Assembly (NCBI RefSeq): GCF_902506195.1
Contig: NZ_LR732817.1
Coordinates: 3,501,407 to 3,565,406 of the forward strand
DNA length: 64,000 nt
Direction: 5' to 3'
Origin: Citricoccus sp. K5
GTDB taxonomy: Bacteria > Actinomycetota > Actinomycetes > Actinomycetales > Micrococcaceae
The notes beneath the pieces are model-generated. The model ran no database searches, had not been told where the DNA came from, and was given only the letters and a program-made list of their open reading frames with translations. This document shows, piece after piece, positions 24,565 through 32,333 of this stretch. The translations under genes and the position numbers were made by a program. Position 1 is the stretch's first letter. Each line of letters opens with the position of its first letter.

Positions 24565-26244
24565 ATGGACCAGTTGAACCTCCTGCTCGAGGGCTTCGGT
24601 GCCGCCCTCACCCCGATCAACCTGCTGTGGGTGCTGATCGGCGCCCTGCTGGGCACCGCCGTGGGCGTGCTGCCCGGCCTGGGTTCCTCGATGGCCGTGG
24701 CCTTGCTGCTGCCCATCACCTTCACCCTGGACCCGACTGCCGCGTTCATCATGTTCGCCGGTGTCTACTTCGGTGGCCTCTTCGGCGACTCCACCGCCGG
24801 CATCCTGCTGAACACCCCCGGCAACTCCGCGGCGATCGCCGGCTCGTTCGAAGGCCATCGGATGGCCAAGGACGGCCGGGCCGCCAAGGCTCTGGCGACC
24901 GCCGCCGTCGGCGCCTTCGTGGGCGGGCTGATCGCCACCACCCTGGTGGTGTTCTTCGCGCCCCTCCTGGTCAAGATGGCCACCGCGTTCGGCCCGGCCG
25001 AGTACTTCGCGCTGGCCGTGTTCGCCTTCCTGGCCATCTCCTCCGTGGTCTCCGAGTCCGTGGTGAAGGGACTGGGCGCCCTCGGCATCGGCCTGGTCCT
25101 GGCCATGGTGGGCGTGGACGGGCCCTCCGGCACCGTCCGGTACACCCTGGGGATGCCGCAGCTGTTCGACGGCATCTCGATCGTGGTCATCACCGTGGGC
25201 CTGCTGGCCCTCGGAGAGGTGCTGCACATCGCCGGCCGCATCCACCGGGATCCCGCCATGGAGCGGATCGGCACCAACGGCCGGGCCCGGCTGGAACGCT
25301 CGGACGTCCGCAAGGCCCTGCCGGCCTGGCTGCGCGGAACGGCATTCGGTGTGCCCTTCGGCATCATCCCCGCCGGCGGTGCCGAGGTCCCGACGTTCCT
25401 GGCCTACGGCACCGAGAAGCGCCTGGCCAAGCGCCGCGGGGACAAGGAATTCGGCTCGACCGGCTCCATCCGCGGTGTGGCCGCTCCCGAGGCTGCGGGC
25501 AACGCGACCGCCGGCACCGCCATGGGCGCACTGCTCGCGCTCGGCCTGCCCACCTCCGCCACGGCGGCGATCATGCTGGCCGCCTTCCAGCAGTACGGCA
25601 TGCAGCCCGGCCCCCTGCTCTTCGAGCGCAGCGGTGAACTGGTCTGGACCCTGCTGGCCTCACTGTTCATCGGCCTGGTGGTCCTGGTCATCCTGAACAT
25701 GCAGTTCGCGGTGGTGTGGGCCAAGCTGCTGCTGATCCCGCGCCATTACCTCTACGCGGGCATCACGGTGCTGGCCATGCTGGGCGTGTACGCCATCAGC
25801 TCCTCGACCCTGGACCTCTGGGTCCTCCTGGTGATCGGCGTGCTGGGCTTCGTGATGCGGCGCTACCAGTTCCCGCTGGCCCCCGTGTTGATCGCCGTGG
25901 TCCTCGGGCCGCTGGCCGAGACCGAACTGCGCCGCGCGCTGACCGTCTCCGAGGGTGACGTGTCCGTCCTGGTCTCCAGCCCGGTCACCGTGATCCTGTA
26001 CTCCGTGCTGGTCCTGGCCCTCGTGGTCAGCGCCCTGCAGCACCTGCGTCACCGTCGCCAGAAGGCGGCCGCCGCTTTGGGCGGCACCGGGGAGGGTCCC
26101 GACGGCGGTTCCGGCGGGCCAGGCGGTTCTGGCGGCGGAGAGCCTGTGGATCCTTCGGGACCGGCCGGTTCGACGGCTGCGACCGTTACCTCCGGGCCGT
26201 CCGGCACCGTCGGCGAGAGTGAGAAGATGGCGACCCGGCTGTAG
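24565..26244 (+). CDS. tctA: Tripartite tricarboxylate transporter large membrane subunit
   Basis: A 559-residue permease starting 1 bp after tctB. The family hallmark GGLFGDSTAGILLNTPGNSA and a second copy-like GIIPAGGAEVPTFLAYGTEK, then GVAAPEAAGNATAGTAMGAL, show the inverted two-fold TctA fold with about 12 helices. The C-terminal 50 residues are a disordered Gly/Pro/Ser tail (GGSGGPGGSGGGEP) not usual for the family. It catalyses ion-driven uptake of substrates handed over by TctC. Confidence 0.92.
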   Translation: MDQLNLLLEGFGAALTPINLLWVLIGALLGTAVGVLPGLGSSMAVALLLPITFTLDPTAAFIMFAGVYFGGLFGDSTAGILLNTPGNSAAIAGSFEGHRMAKDGRAAKALATAAVGAFVGGLIATTLVVFFAPLLVKMATAFGPAEYFALAVFAFLAISSVVSESVVKGLGALGIGLVLAMVGVDGPSGTVRYTLGMPQLFDGISIVVITVGLLALGEVLHIAGRIHRDPAMERIGTNGRARLERSDVRKALPAWLRGTAFGVPFGIIPAGGAEVPTFLAYGTEKRLAKRRGDKEFGSTGSIRGVAAPEAAGNATAGTAMGALLALGLPTSATAAIMLAAFQQYGMQPGPLLFERSGELVWTLLASLFIGLVVLVILNMQFAVVWAKLLLIPRHYLYAGITVLAMLGVYAISSSTLDLWVLLVIGVLGFVMRRYQFPLAPVLIAVVLGPLAETELRRALTVSEGDVSVLVSSPVTVILYSVLVLALVVSALQHLRHRRQKAAAALGGTGEGPDGGSGGPGGSGGGEPVDPSGPAGSTAATVTSGPSGTVGESEKMATRL

Positions 26245-26283
26245 CCGCCGTCCCCTTCCGGCAGTCTCCGCATGCCGTGCGCC

Positions 26284-26318
26284 ACTGCGCCCCTCCGGGT
26301 TCCCCGGTGGGGCGCAGT
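26284..26318 (+). terminator. Hairpin after tctCBA
   Basis: ACTGCGCCCC (26284-26293) and GGGGCGCAGT (26309-26318) form a 10-bp perfect stem with a 15-base loop, 40 bp after the tctA stop. CGTCTTCG follows instead of a T-run. Confidence 0.6.
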
Positions 26319-26412
26319 CGCGTCTTCGATCCGGTGGCCGGCAGACAGGGTCAGGGTGGTGCGGAACGCCGGCAAGCGTGATGCCGGGTGAATCGGGTGA
26401 TAGGTTCCCGCA

Positions 26413-26445
26413 CAGGGTCCGGAAATACCCAGCCAGGGTCCGGAA
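26413..26445. promoter_or_regulatory. Two 12-bp direct repeats upstream of the serine hydrolase pair
   Basis: CAGGGTCCGGAA occurs at 26413-26424 and 26434-26445, 21 bp (two helical turns) apart, about 65 bp before the start of the hydrolase gene. This spacing suits a dimer of an activator binding the same face of DNA. Confidence 0.4.
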
Positions 26446-26509
26446 GTCACCAGCGCGCCACCTGGACCCGGACCGCGCGTGGCAGCACGAGAGAACACCA
26501 GGAGGAGCG

Positions 26510-27502
26510 GTGGACACATCACTGCTGAGTCAGGATCGCCGCTCCGCGGTGGAGCGCCGCCTCGGCCCTCTCCTGCGAGACCAGCCCTTCTCCGTGTCCT
26601 GGCGCGTTGTTCCGATCGGTGGAGTCGTCCCGGCCGGCGGCGCGCACGCCATCGGTGACGGCGCGGACTCGGTGGTGCCCTCTTTCTCCACGCGCAAGGT
26701 GAGCATCCTCTGCGCGGTGCTCGCGCTCGCCCGTGCCGGCCGGCTGGACCTCGACCAGCGGCACACGATTACCGAGGCGCACCGGGACGGCGTCCAGGCC
26801 GGCATCATGCGCACCCTCAGCGCCGGGCTCGAGCTGACCCTGGCGGACTGCCTGACGCAGATGATGTGCACCTCGGACAACATCTGCACCCAGCTGGTCT
26901 TCGAGGCGATCGGTGCAGCCGTGGGCGGCGGCGCGGCGGACAGCGAGACTGCCCGCCGAGTCACCGGCGCGACGGCCGAACGTGAGGCGCTGCAATACGT
27001 CAACGACTACTGCGCCTGGGCCGGGATGCGCTCCACCCTCCACCGTGAGGTCTTCCCGCGCACCGGTGGACTCGCCTGGCACCACCCGATCGACGGGCTC
27101 ACCGTCACCACCGCCGCCGACCAGGCCCATCTGCTGGCGCTGATCGGCTCCGGCGCTCGCGAGGGGTCAGCGTCCGTCGGCGCCGCCGCCCGACTCCAGC
27201 TCCTCCCCGAGGACTGCCGACGGATCATCGGCCTCATGCAGGGCATCTACACCCCGCGCCTCGGGGCCGCGACCACGCGCATCAGCTTCGCGGAGAAGAA
27301 CGGACGGGGCCTGCGCTCGCTGTCCCAGGTGGGGCTGGCGCTGGGCGCGCACGGGGCGCCGCTGGCCGCCGTCGCTGTCTATGCCGAGACCATCCCCACC
27401 GCCCTGCCGGACGGGATTCCGGGCCGCAACGCCGTCTTCACCGCTTTCGCCGAGGTCGGCCGCGCGATCGAGGACTGGGCCGTGCCGGTGGTCACCGCGT
27501 GA
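26510..27502 (+). CDS. Class A beta-lactamase-like serine hydrolase
   Basis: About 330 residues from GTG 26510, just after GGAGGA. Penicillin-recognising fold motifs: Ser60-Thr-Arg-Lys63 in PSFSTRKVS (SxxK), Ser122-Asp-Asn in MCTSDNICTQ (SDN) and Lys263-Asn-Gly in FAEKNGRG (KTG position). No signal peptide is seen, so unlike true beta-lactamases it appears cytoplasmic. Proteins of this type hydrolyse amide or ester bonds; the substrate may relate to the tricarboxylate island upstream. Its stop overlaps the next gene (GTGA), a paralogue that has lost these residues. Confidence 0.85.
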   Translation: MDTSLLSQDRRSAVERRLGPLLRDQPFSVSWRVVPIGGVVPAGGAHAIGDGADSVVPSFSTRKVSILCAVLALARAGRLDLDQRHTITEAHRDGVQAGIMRTLSAGLELTLADCLTQMMCTSDNICTQLVFEAIGAAVGGGAADSETARRVTGATAEREALQYVNDYCAWAGMRSTLHREVFPRTGGLAWHHPIDGLTVTTAADQAHLLALIGSGAREGSASVGAAARLQLLPEDCRRIIGLMQGIYTPRLGAATTRISFAEKNGRGLRSLSQVGLALGAHGAPLAAVAVYAETIPTALPDGIPGRNAVFTAFAEVGRAIEDWAVPVVTA

Positions 27503-28371
27503 GCCGGGTGCCTGCCGTGCGTGCCCTGCGCCTCGGTGACATCCCGGCGGCGTATCCACAGTTGCGCTTCGCCGTCCGGTTCTCGGACGGCAGGGAGTCC
27601 TCTCACGACGCCGGCGCCCGCCATCCGCTCGCTGGCACCGGCATGCTGGTGCTCGCCGCGGCGGTGGCCCGGCTGGCCGAGTCCGATCCCGGGCTGCTGG
27701 GGGAGCGACTCACCTTGACCGCCGACCACCGCAGGGCGTCCCGGACGGGGACCCTGCGGAGGATGGACAGCGAGCTGCAGCTGACGGTGGACGACGCGCT
27801 GTCCCTCCTCGTGGGGACCGGCGATGGGGCGTGCCTCCAGGCGGTGCTCGAGTTCTTAGCGGGCCGGGGTGTCGACCTGCTGGACGTGGCCCGCACCGTG
27901 GTCACCGATGGGAACCTGGCGGATACCGAGGTCACGGGGTTCGAGCCGGAGGCCGGTGTGACGACGCCGGCTGACCTGTGCACCGCGCTGTCCCGGCTGC
28001 CCGAACCGGTACTGGGCTGGATGGGCCAGGTCTTCGAGCCGGCCGGCCTGGCCAGCGCGCTGCCGGGCTTCGGACCACGGACGGTGCCGCACCACACCGT
28101 GGCCGGGTGGGAGCCGGCCGGCGCACTGAGCGGCGAACCGACCGGAGACCTGTCTCAGACGGGGTTCGCCTCGGTCCTCGTCCTGCCCGGTGCCGCCGTC
28201 GTCGCGGCCTATCTTCCGGCGCTCCACCAGGACGGGACCGCCGTCACTCCCCTGGAGGTCTCCACCGACTTCGGCACGCTGGGGCTGTCCGTCTGGCGGG
28301 CCTGGACGGGGCCGGGGCATCCGCCGTCCACTCCACTGGCCCCTCCACCGTCCACCCCGCACTCCACCTGA
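27499..28371 (+). CDS. Catalytically degenerate paralogue of the serine hydrolase
   Basis: A 290-residue protein that aligns by eye to its upstream neighbour: PLAGTGMLVLAAAVARLAES corresponds to FSTRKVSILCAVLALARAG, and LVGTGDGACLQAVLEF to MMCTSDNICTQLVFEA. In these alignments the SxxK Ser and Lys are Ala45 and Gly48 and SDN becomes Gly-Asp-Gly, so it should be inactive. The start overlaps the hydrolase stop by 4 bp, so equal synthesis and a heterodimer are plausible. The C terminus is a Pro/Ser/Thr tail. I infer a pseudoenzyme partner, not a decaying copy, as the frame is intact. Confidence 0.75.
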   Translation: MSRVPAVRALRLGDIPAAYPQLRFAVRFSDGRESSHDAGARHPLAGTGMLVLAAAVARLAESDPGLLGERLTLTADHRRASRTGTLRRMDSELQLTVDDALSLLVGTGDGACLQAVLEFLAGRGVDLLDVARTVVTDGNLADTEVTGFEPEAGVTTPADLCTALSRLPEPVLGWMGQVFEPAGLASALPGFGPRTVPHHTVAGWEPAGALSGEPTGDLSQTGFASVLVLPGAAVVAAYLPALHQDGTAVTPLEVSTDFGTLGLSVWRAWTGPGHPPSTPLAPPPSTPHST

Positions 28372-28456
28372 CGGGGAACTGGCAAGGACCTGTGCATCCG
28401 CCGTCTCACCGGCAGGCCGTTTGACGCGACCGCCCCGGCGCGGAAGCCTCGAAGGA

Positions 28457-29146
28457 ATGACCAAAAGTACTGAGGTGAAGACCCCCGAGGAACGCGCCGC
28501 CGAGGCCCTGGCTGCCAGGAGCGGACACGAGGAGCCCCGCGGCGTCGAGTGGCAACGGGCGGGAGGGCCCTTCCGCCCTGCGGCCAGTGGCTCCACGCCT
28601 TCCGCCTCCGCCACGCCGTCCGCCTCCGCCGCGCCGTCCGCCTCGTCCTCCCGGTCGTCCGCCGCCACCCCCTCCAGAGCGAGGACCCACGACACGAACG
28701 CCAGCATGGTCCCCGTCCCGCAGCTGATCCGGGATGCGGTGCTGCTCCTGGCGCGGCTGGTCCTCGGCGTGGTGCTGGTGGCCCATGGGATGCAGAAGGT
28801 CCTCCAGGGCGTGTCCGCCACCGCCCAGGGATTTGGAGGGATGGGCATTCCGCTCCCGGAGGCCGCGGCCGTGATCACGATGGCCGTGGAGATCGGCGGC
28901 GGCGTGCTGCTCATCCTGGGCCTGCTGACGCCGATCGCCGGAGTGCTGGCCGGACTCGTGTTGGCCGGGGCCGTGGTGTTCGCCCACCTCAGCAATGGTC
29001 TCTTCGCCGCTGACGGCGGGTGGGAACTGCCGGCCGGACTGGGCGTCAGCGCCCTGGTGCTGGCCGTCGTCGGACCGGGCCGGTTCAGCCTGGACCGGCT
29101 GCTGCTCCGCCGTCTGCGCGGACCGGAAGCCCCGGCAGCACCGTGA
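28457..29146 (+). CDS. DoxX family membrane protein
   Basis: About 229 residues from ATG 28457 (GAAGGA just upstream; the frame is open further 5'). A 90-residue hydrophilic head rich in Ser/Ala/Pro (PSASATPSASAAPSASSSRS) precedes a DoxX domain of four helices: LIRDAVLLLARLVLGVVLVA with HGMQK, EAAAVITMAVEIGGGVLLIL, PIAGVLAGLVLAGAVVFAHL and a last segment. DoxX proteins act in redox balance and thiosulfate or thiol stress responses; the long low-complexity head is unusual. Confidence 0.85.
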   Translation: MTKSTEVKTPEERAAEALAARSGHEEPRGVEWQRAGGPFRPAASGSTPSASATPSASAAPSASSSRSSAATPSRARTHDTNASMVPVPQLIRDAVLLLARLVLGVVLVAHGMQKVLQGVSATAQGFGGMGIPLPEAAAVITMAVEIGGGVLLILGLLTPIAGVLAGLVLAGAVVFAHLSNGLFAADGGWELPAGLGVSALVLAVVGPGRFSLDRLLLRRLRGPEAPAAP

Positions 29147-29243
29147 GGGCAGAGTGAGCCGTGCGCAGGCACCACCCCGGTGGGGTTGAGCCGGCACAGC
29201 ACAGGCACCGAGAATGCGCTGGTAGCAGGCCAGAGGGCGGAGT

Positions 29244-29909
29244 TCAGTCCTCGATCACCAGGGGGAAGACGCTGAGGTAGAGACGGACCCGGCGGGTCTC
29301 CTCGCCGTCCGCGGTCTGCCCGGAGAGGGCGTCCGGGGCCGGCTCCGCATGGTCCAGCGCCTGCTCGTGGCGCTCGATCACGGACATCAGCTCCTCGCTC
29401 AGGGCCCGCGCCTGCCGGGCGGTCATGGTGCGGGTGCTGGAGGAGTCGATGGAGGCCCTGACCCATTCGGGGTCGGCGCGGTTCTCCACGCTCAACCACC
29501 GTCCGAGGGCTTGCGCCCGCTGGTTGAGGGTCGTCTGGAACAGGGCCTGGATGGCAGGGCGGTTGGACTCGTCCTGCGAGAGCTCGTAGGTCGGCACCGC
29601 GAACCCCACGGGCTTCCACCAACGCTCCCGGCCGGAGCCCCGCCCGGTGTCCTCCTCCACGAAGCCGTGCTTCTCCAGCTGACGCAGGTGGTAGCTGGTC
29701 TGCCCGGTGCTCTCGTTCAGGTGCTGGGCCATCGAGGTGGCCGTGGCCGTGCCACGGTCCGTGAGGTAGGAGTACATCGCCATCCGCAGCGGGTGGGCGA
29801 ACGCCTTCATGGCGCGGGCGTCGAGCGCCCGGGATGCCACCCCAGGCATGGCGTCCTTGCCGACCACGGGATCGGGGGAATCGTGCGCGGAGGTCTTGTC
29901 AGCGGCCAT
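29244..29909 (-). CDS. Winged-helix (ArsR-like) transcriptional regulator
   Basis: About 221 residues from ATG 29909. The N-terminal HTH_20-type domain reads MKAFAHPLRMAMYSYLTDRG, SMAQHLNESTGQTSYHLRQL and EKHGFVEEDTGRGSGRERWW. The remaining 130 residues are a helical domain with RQARALSEELMSVIERHEQA. No metal-binding Cys set is seen, so a non-metal signal is likely. The frame is open up to 29957 but that segment contains the inverted repeat at 29939-29956, which favours the later start. Homologues often regulate a divergent exporter; here only a short ORF remains on the other side. Confidence 0.85.
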   Translation of the reverse strand: MAADKTSAHDSPDPVVGKDAMPGVASRALDARAMKAFAHPLRMAMYSYLTDRGTATATSMAQHLNESTGQTSYHLRQLEKHGFVEEDTGRGSGRERWWKPVGFAVPTYELSQDESNRPAIQALFQTTLNQRAQALGRWLSVENRADPEWVRASIDSSSTRTMTARQARALSEELMSVIERHEQALDHAEPAPDALSGQTADGEETRRVRLYLSVFPLVIED

Positions 29910-29920
29910 GAGCAGAGCTA

Positions 29921-29957
29921 CCTTTGCATAGACATCTTTGCAGAGAAACCTCTGCAT
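29921..29957. promoter_or_regulatory. Inverted repeat, likely operator of the winged-helix regulator
   Basis: TGCAGAG (29939-29945) and CTCTGCA (29950-29956) form a perfect 7-bp inverted repeat; a third related TTTGCATA lies at 29923-29930. The cluster sits 12-48 bp before the regulator ATG and 27 bp before the plus-strand short ORF, so it could control both directions. Confidence 0.5.
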
Positions 29958-29983
29958 AAACTTCTTGGCATCAGTCTACGGAG

Positions 29984-30184
29984 ATGATGAGCATGCTGCG
30001 CTCCACCCCGAACACCCCGCTCCCTCGGGCCGGCCGGTCCGAGCTGCGGCCCACGCCGGATGCATCCACGGTGGCCCCGGCCGCGGCCCCGGCTCCGTCG
30101 TGGCGGGACCTGCGCTCCGCGGCCCCGACGATCCAGCGGGTGCTGCGTGCCGGCGTCGTCGGTGGGGGACCGGGACTGCGATGA
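29984..30184 (+). CDS. Short ORF, possible remnant of a divergent gene
   Basis: A 66-residue frame starting with tandem ATGs after GGAG. It is Pro/Ala-rich (PRAGRSELRPTPDASTVAPA), then SWRDLRSAAPTIQRVLRAG. It is divergent from the winged-helix regulator and shares its putative operator. This resembles the cytoplasmic head of a transporter whose body is missing, but no similarity can be shown, and it may be non-coding. Confidence 0.25.
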   Translation: MMSMLRSTPNTPLPRAGRSELRPTPDASTVAPAAAPAPSWRDLRSAAPTIQRVLRAGVVGGGPGLR

Positions 30185-30241
30185 CGGGGACGGCGATGAT
30201 CAGGGCGGCGATGAGGTCTGCGCCGGGGCGGCCGGCACAGT

Positions 30242-30268
30242 GATCCTCAACCGCAGATCCTCAACCGC
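30242..30268. repeat. Tandem 14-bp duplication at a stop codon
   Basis: GATCCTCAACCGC occurs at 30242-30254 and again at 30256-30268. The second copy contains the stop codon of the cyclodeaminase-like gene (30261-30263), so its C terminus has been touched by a small duplication. Confidence 0.6.
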
Positions 30269-30854
30269 GGATCCGCTGGCGAGTGCGGCCGATGAGATCG
30301 TCGGCGAGGCCGGTCAGCCGGTCTGCCTCGCGGATGTCCGTGCTGACCTGCGCGCTCGCGTCTTCGTCCTGCAGCGGGGCCAGGTCCGTCTCCAGGGTCA
30401 CCGCCGCAGCCACCAGCGTCCCACGCACACAGCCGATCCCGGCCCCCACGTCGCTGAGCACGTTCGCGTTGCAGTCCGCCAACACGTCCTCCGCGATCCG
30501 CAGGGCGTCGCCAGAGGCCTCCACCAGGTCCCGCGGTGGCACGGCGGCTGCCCGGATCGCCTCCTGGATCCGGCGGGACCGCTCCTGGCGGTCCGCGTCC
30601 GTCTCCTTCGGCAGGCCGAAGGCCTCGGAGACCCGGGCGAAGGCCTGCTCGTCGTCATCGGACAGGGCGAGGGCGCGCGAGGCCAGCGTTGCGGCCCGCT
30701 TCGCCAGCTCCTCGTGGTCACTGAACCGCGCAGCCATGGCCAGCAGGCCGACCCCCTGGGCCAGCAGCAGGGCGCCGGTGGCCCCTCCTCCCGGCGTGGG
30801 CTCGCCGGAGGCCAGCCGTTCCACGTATCCCTCGATGCTCTCGTCTCGGATCAT
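30261..30854 (-). CDS. Cyclodeaminase/cyclohydrolase family protein (FTCD_C)
   Basis: A 197-residue all-helical protein matching the C-terminal domain of formiminotransferase-cyclodeaminase, here as a stand-alone unit. Family marks are YVERLASGEPTPGGGATGAL at the N terminus, ADRQERSRRIQEAIRAA and CNANVLSDVGAG, where NANxxSDxG is typical. Members convert formimino- or methenyl-tetrahydrofolate. No folate or histidine gene is adjacent. The C terminus is short (TRQRIRG) and adjoins a 14-bp tandem duplication. Confidence 0.88.
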   Translation of the reverse strand: MIRDESIEGYVERLASGEPTPGGGATGALLLAQGVGLLAMAARFSDHEELAKRAATLASRALALSDDDEQAFARVSEAFGLPKETDADRQERSRRIQEAIRAAAVPPRDLVEASGDALRIAEDVLADCNANVLSDVGAGIGCVRGTLVAAAVTLETDLAPLQDEDASAQVSTDIREADRLTGLADDLIGRTRQRIRG

Positions 30855-30976
30855 GGTCCGAGGGTAACCGGGCCCTGCGGCGCTGTCAGCCGTCCCGGCT
30901 CCGGGTGCTTCTCAGGGTGGGATTCAGGGCCCTCCCTGACAGCATCTTGTCCGGGGGCCGCCGTAGACTCTCGGAC

Positions 30977-32302
30977 GTGGACACTGCAGATGCCTCCGGC
31001 ATGACCCCCGAGACCAGTTCGCACCGCGTGTGGCCGCGATTCCTGGTGATCGTGCTGTGCCTGGCCGGCCTGGTCATCACGCTGCAATTCGTGCAGGGCC
31101 TCCAGACCATCATCGGTCCCGTGTTCCTCGGCCTCAACCTGGTGATCATCGCCTATCCGCTGCAGTCCTGGCTCATCAAGAAGGGCGTGCACCGCTTCAT
31201 CGGCGCCGCGGTCACCGTGCTGGTGGTCGTCGTCGTGCTGCTGGTGTTCATGGCGCTGATCCTGTGGTCAGCCTCCGAACTCGTCATGGCCCTGCCCGAG
31301 TACGGGCAGCAGTTCAACGAGATCTACAACAGCATGATCACCTGGATCGGCAGCTTCGGCGTCACCCCGGACATGATGATCGAGCAGCTCTCCGGCCTCA
31401 ACATGTCCACCGTGGTCTCCACGGCCACCGGGATCGTCACCGCGCTGCTCTCCAACGTCACCGCCATCCTGGGGCTGCTGGCCACCGTGATCATGGCCGT
31501 CTTCTTCCTCGCCATGGACTCCGTGGCCGTGGACCGCCGCATGGCCCTGCTGAACACCGCCAAGTATGAGCTCGGCGCCGCCCTCACCGCCTTCGCCTAC
31601 GGGGTGCGGCGGTACTGGGTCGTCACCACCCTCTTCGGGTTGATCGTGGCCGGACTGGACATCGTGGCCCTGGCGATCATCGGGGTGCCCATGATCTGGG
31701 TCTGGGGCGTGCTGAGCTTCCTGACGAACTACATCCCAAACATCGGCTTCATCATCGGCATGATCCCGCCGGCCCTGCTCGGACTGGTCGAGGGTGGCTG
31801 GGGTGCGTTCTTCGCCGTGGTGGCCTCCTACTCGGTGCTGAACTTCGTCATCCAATCCATCATCCAGCCCAAGTTCACCGGTGATGCCGTGGGCGTGATC
31901 CCCACCGTCTCCTTCCTGTCCCTGCTGTTCTGGGCGTGGATCCTCGGACCACTCGGCGCCATCCTGGCCCTGCCTGCCACGCTGCTGCTGAAGGCCATCA
32001 TGATCGACGCCGATCCCCAGTCACGGTGGATCAACTCCTTCATCGCCTCTGACCTGAAGGGCATGGAGTCCCGGCACCAGAGGGCCAGGACTGCGACGGC
32101 GGCGCCGGCCCAGGCCGGGGGTGGGACCGGAGCCGTCGACGGTTCGGACCAGGGGACCGGTGGCGTGATCGGTGGTGACGGTGCAGCCTCGGGTCAGCCG
32201 GGAGACTCCGGCGACGGAGCCGCCGTCGCCCTTGGGGCCGATGGCCGGGCCGGTGCCAGAACGGACGCTGAAGGCCCCGCACGGCCTGTGGAGAGCGGCT
32301 GA
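30977..32302 (+). CDS. AI-2E family transporter
   Basis: About 441 residues from GTG 30977. TAGACT at 30965-30970 stands 6 bases before the GTG, the arrangement of a leaderless actinobacterial transcript; ATG 31001 is an alternative. Seven to eight hydrophobic segments include FLVIVLCLAGLVITLQFVQG, FIGAAVTVLVVVVVLLVFMA and the family C-terminal PxxxGxxxxxPP-like region NYIPNIGFIIGMIPPALLGL and LSLLFWAWILGPLGAILALP. A 75-residue Gly/Ala/Asp tail is cytoplasmic. Members export AI-2 or act as Na+/H+ antiporters; the substrate here is not determined. Confidence 0.88.
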   Translation: MDTADASGMTPETSSHRVWPRFLVIVLCLAGLVITLQFVQGLQTIIGPVFLGLNLVIIAYPLQSWLIKKGVHRFIGAAVTVLVVVVVLLVFMALILWSASELVMALPEYGQQFNEIYNSMITWIGSFGVTPDMMIEQLSGLNMSTVVSTATGIVTALLSNVTAILGLLATVIMAVFFLAMDSVAVDRRMALLNTAKYELGAALTAFAYGVRRYWVVTTLFGLIVAGLDIVALAIIGVPMIWVWGVLSFLTNYIPNIGFIIGMIPPALLGLVEGGWGAFFAVVASYSVLNFVIQSIIQPKFTGDAVGVIPTVSFLSLLFWAWILGPLGAILALPATLLLKAIMIDADPQSRWINSFIASDLKGMESRHQRARTATAAPAQAGGGTGAVDGSDQGTGGVIGGDGAASGQPGDSGDGAAVALGADGRAGARTDAEGPARPVESG

Positions 32303-32333
32303 CCGTGTCCGTGGGCCGTGAAACGATGGAGGG

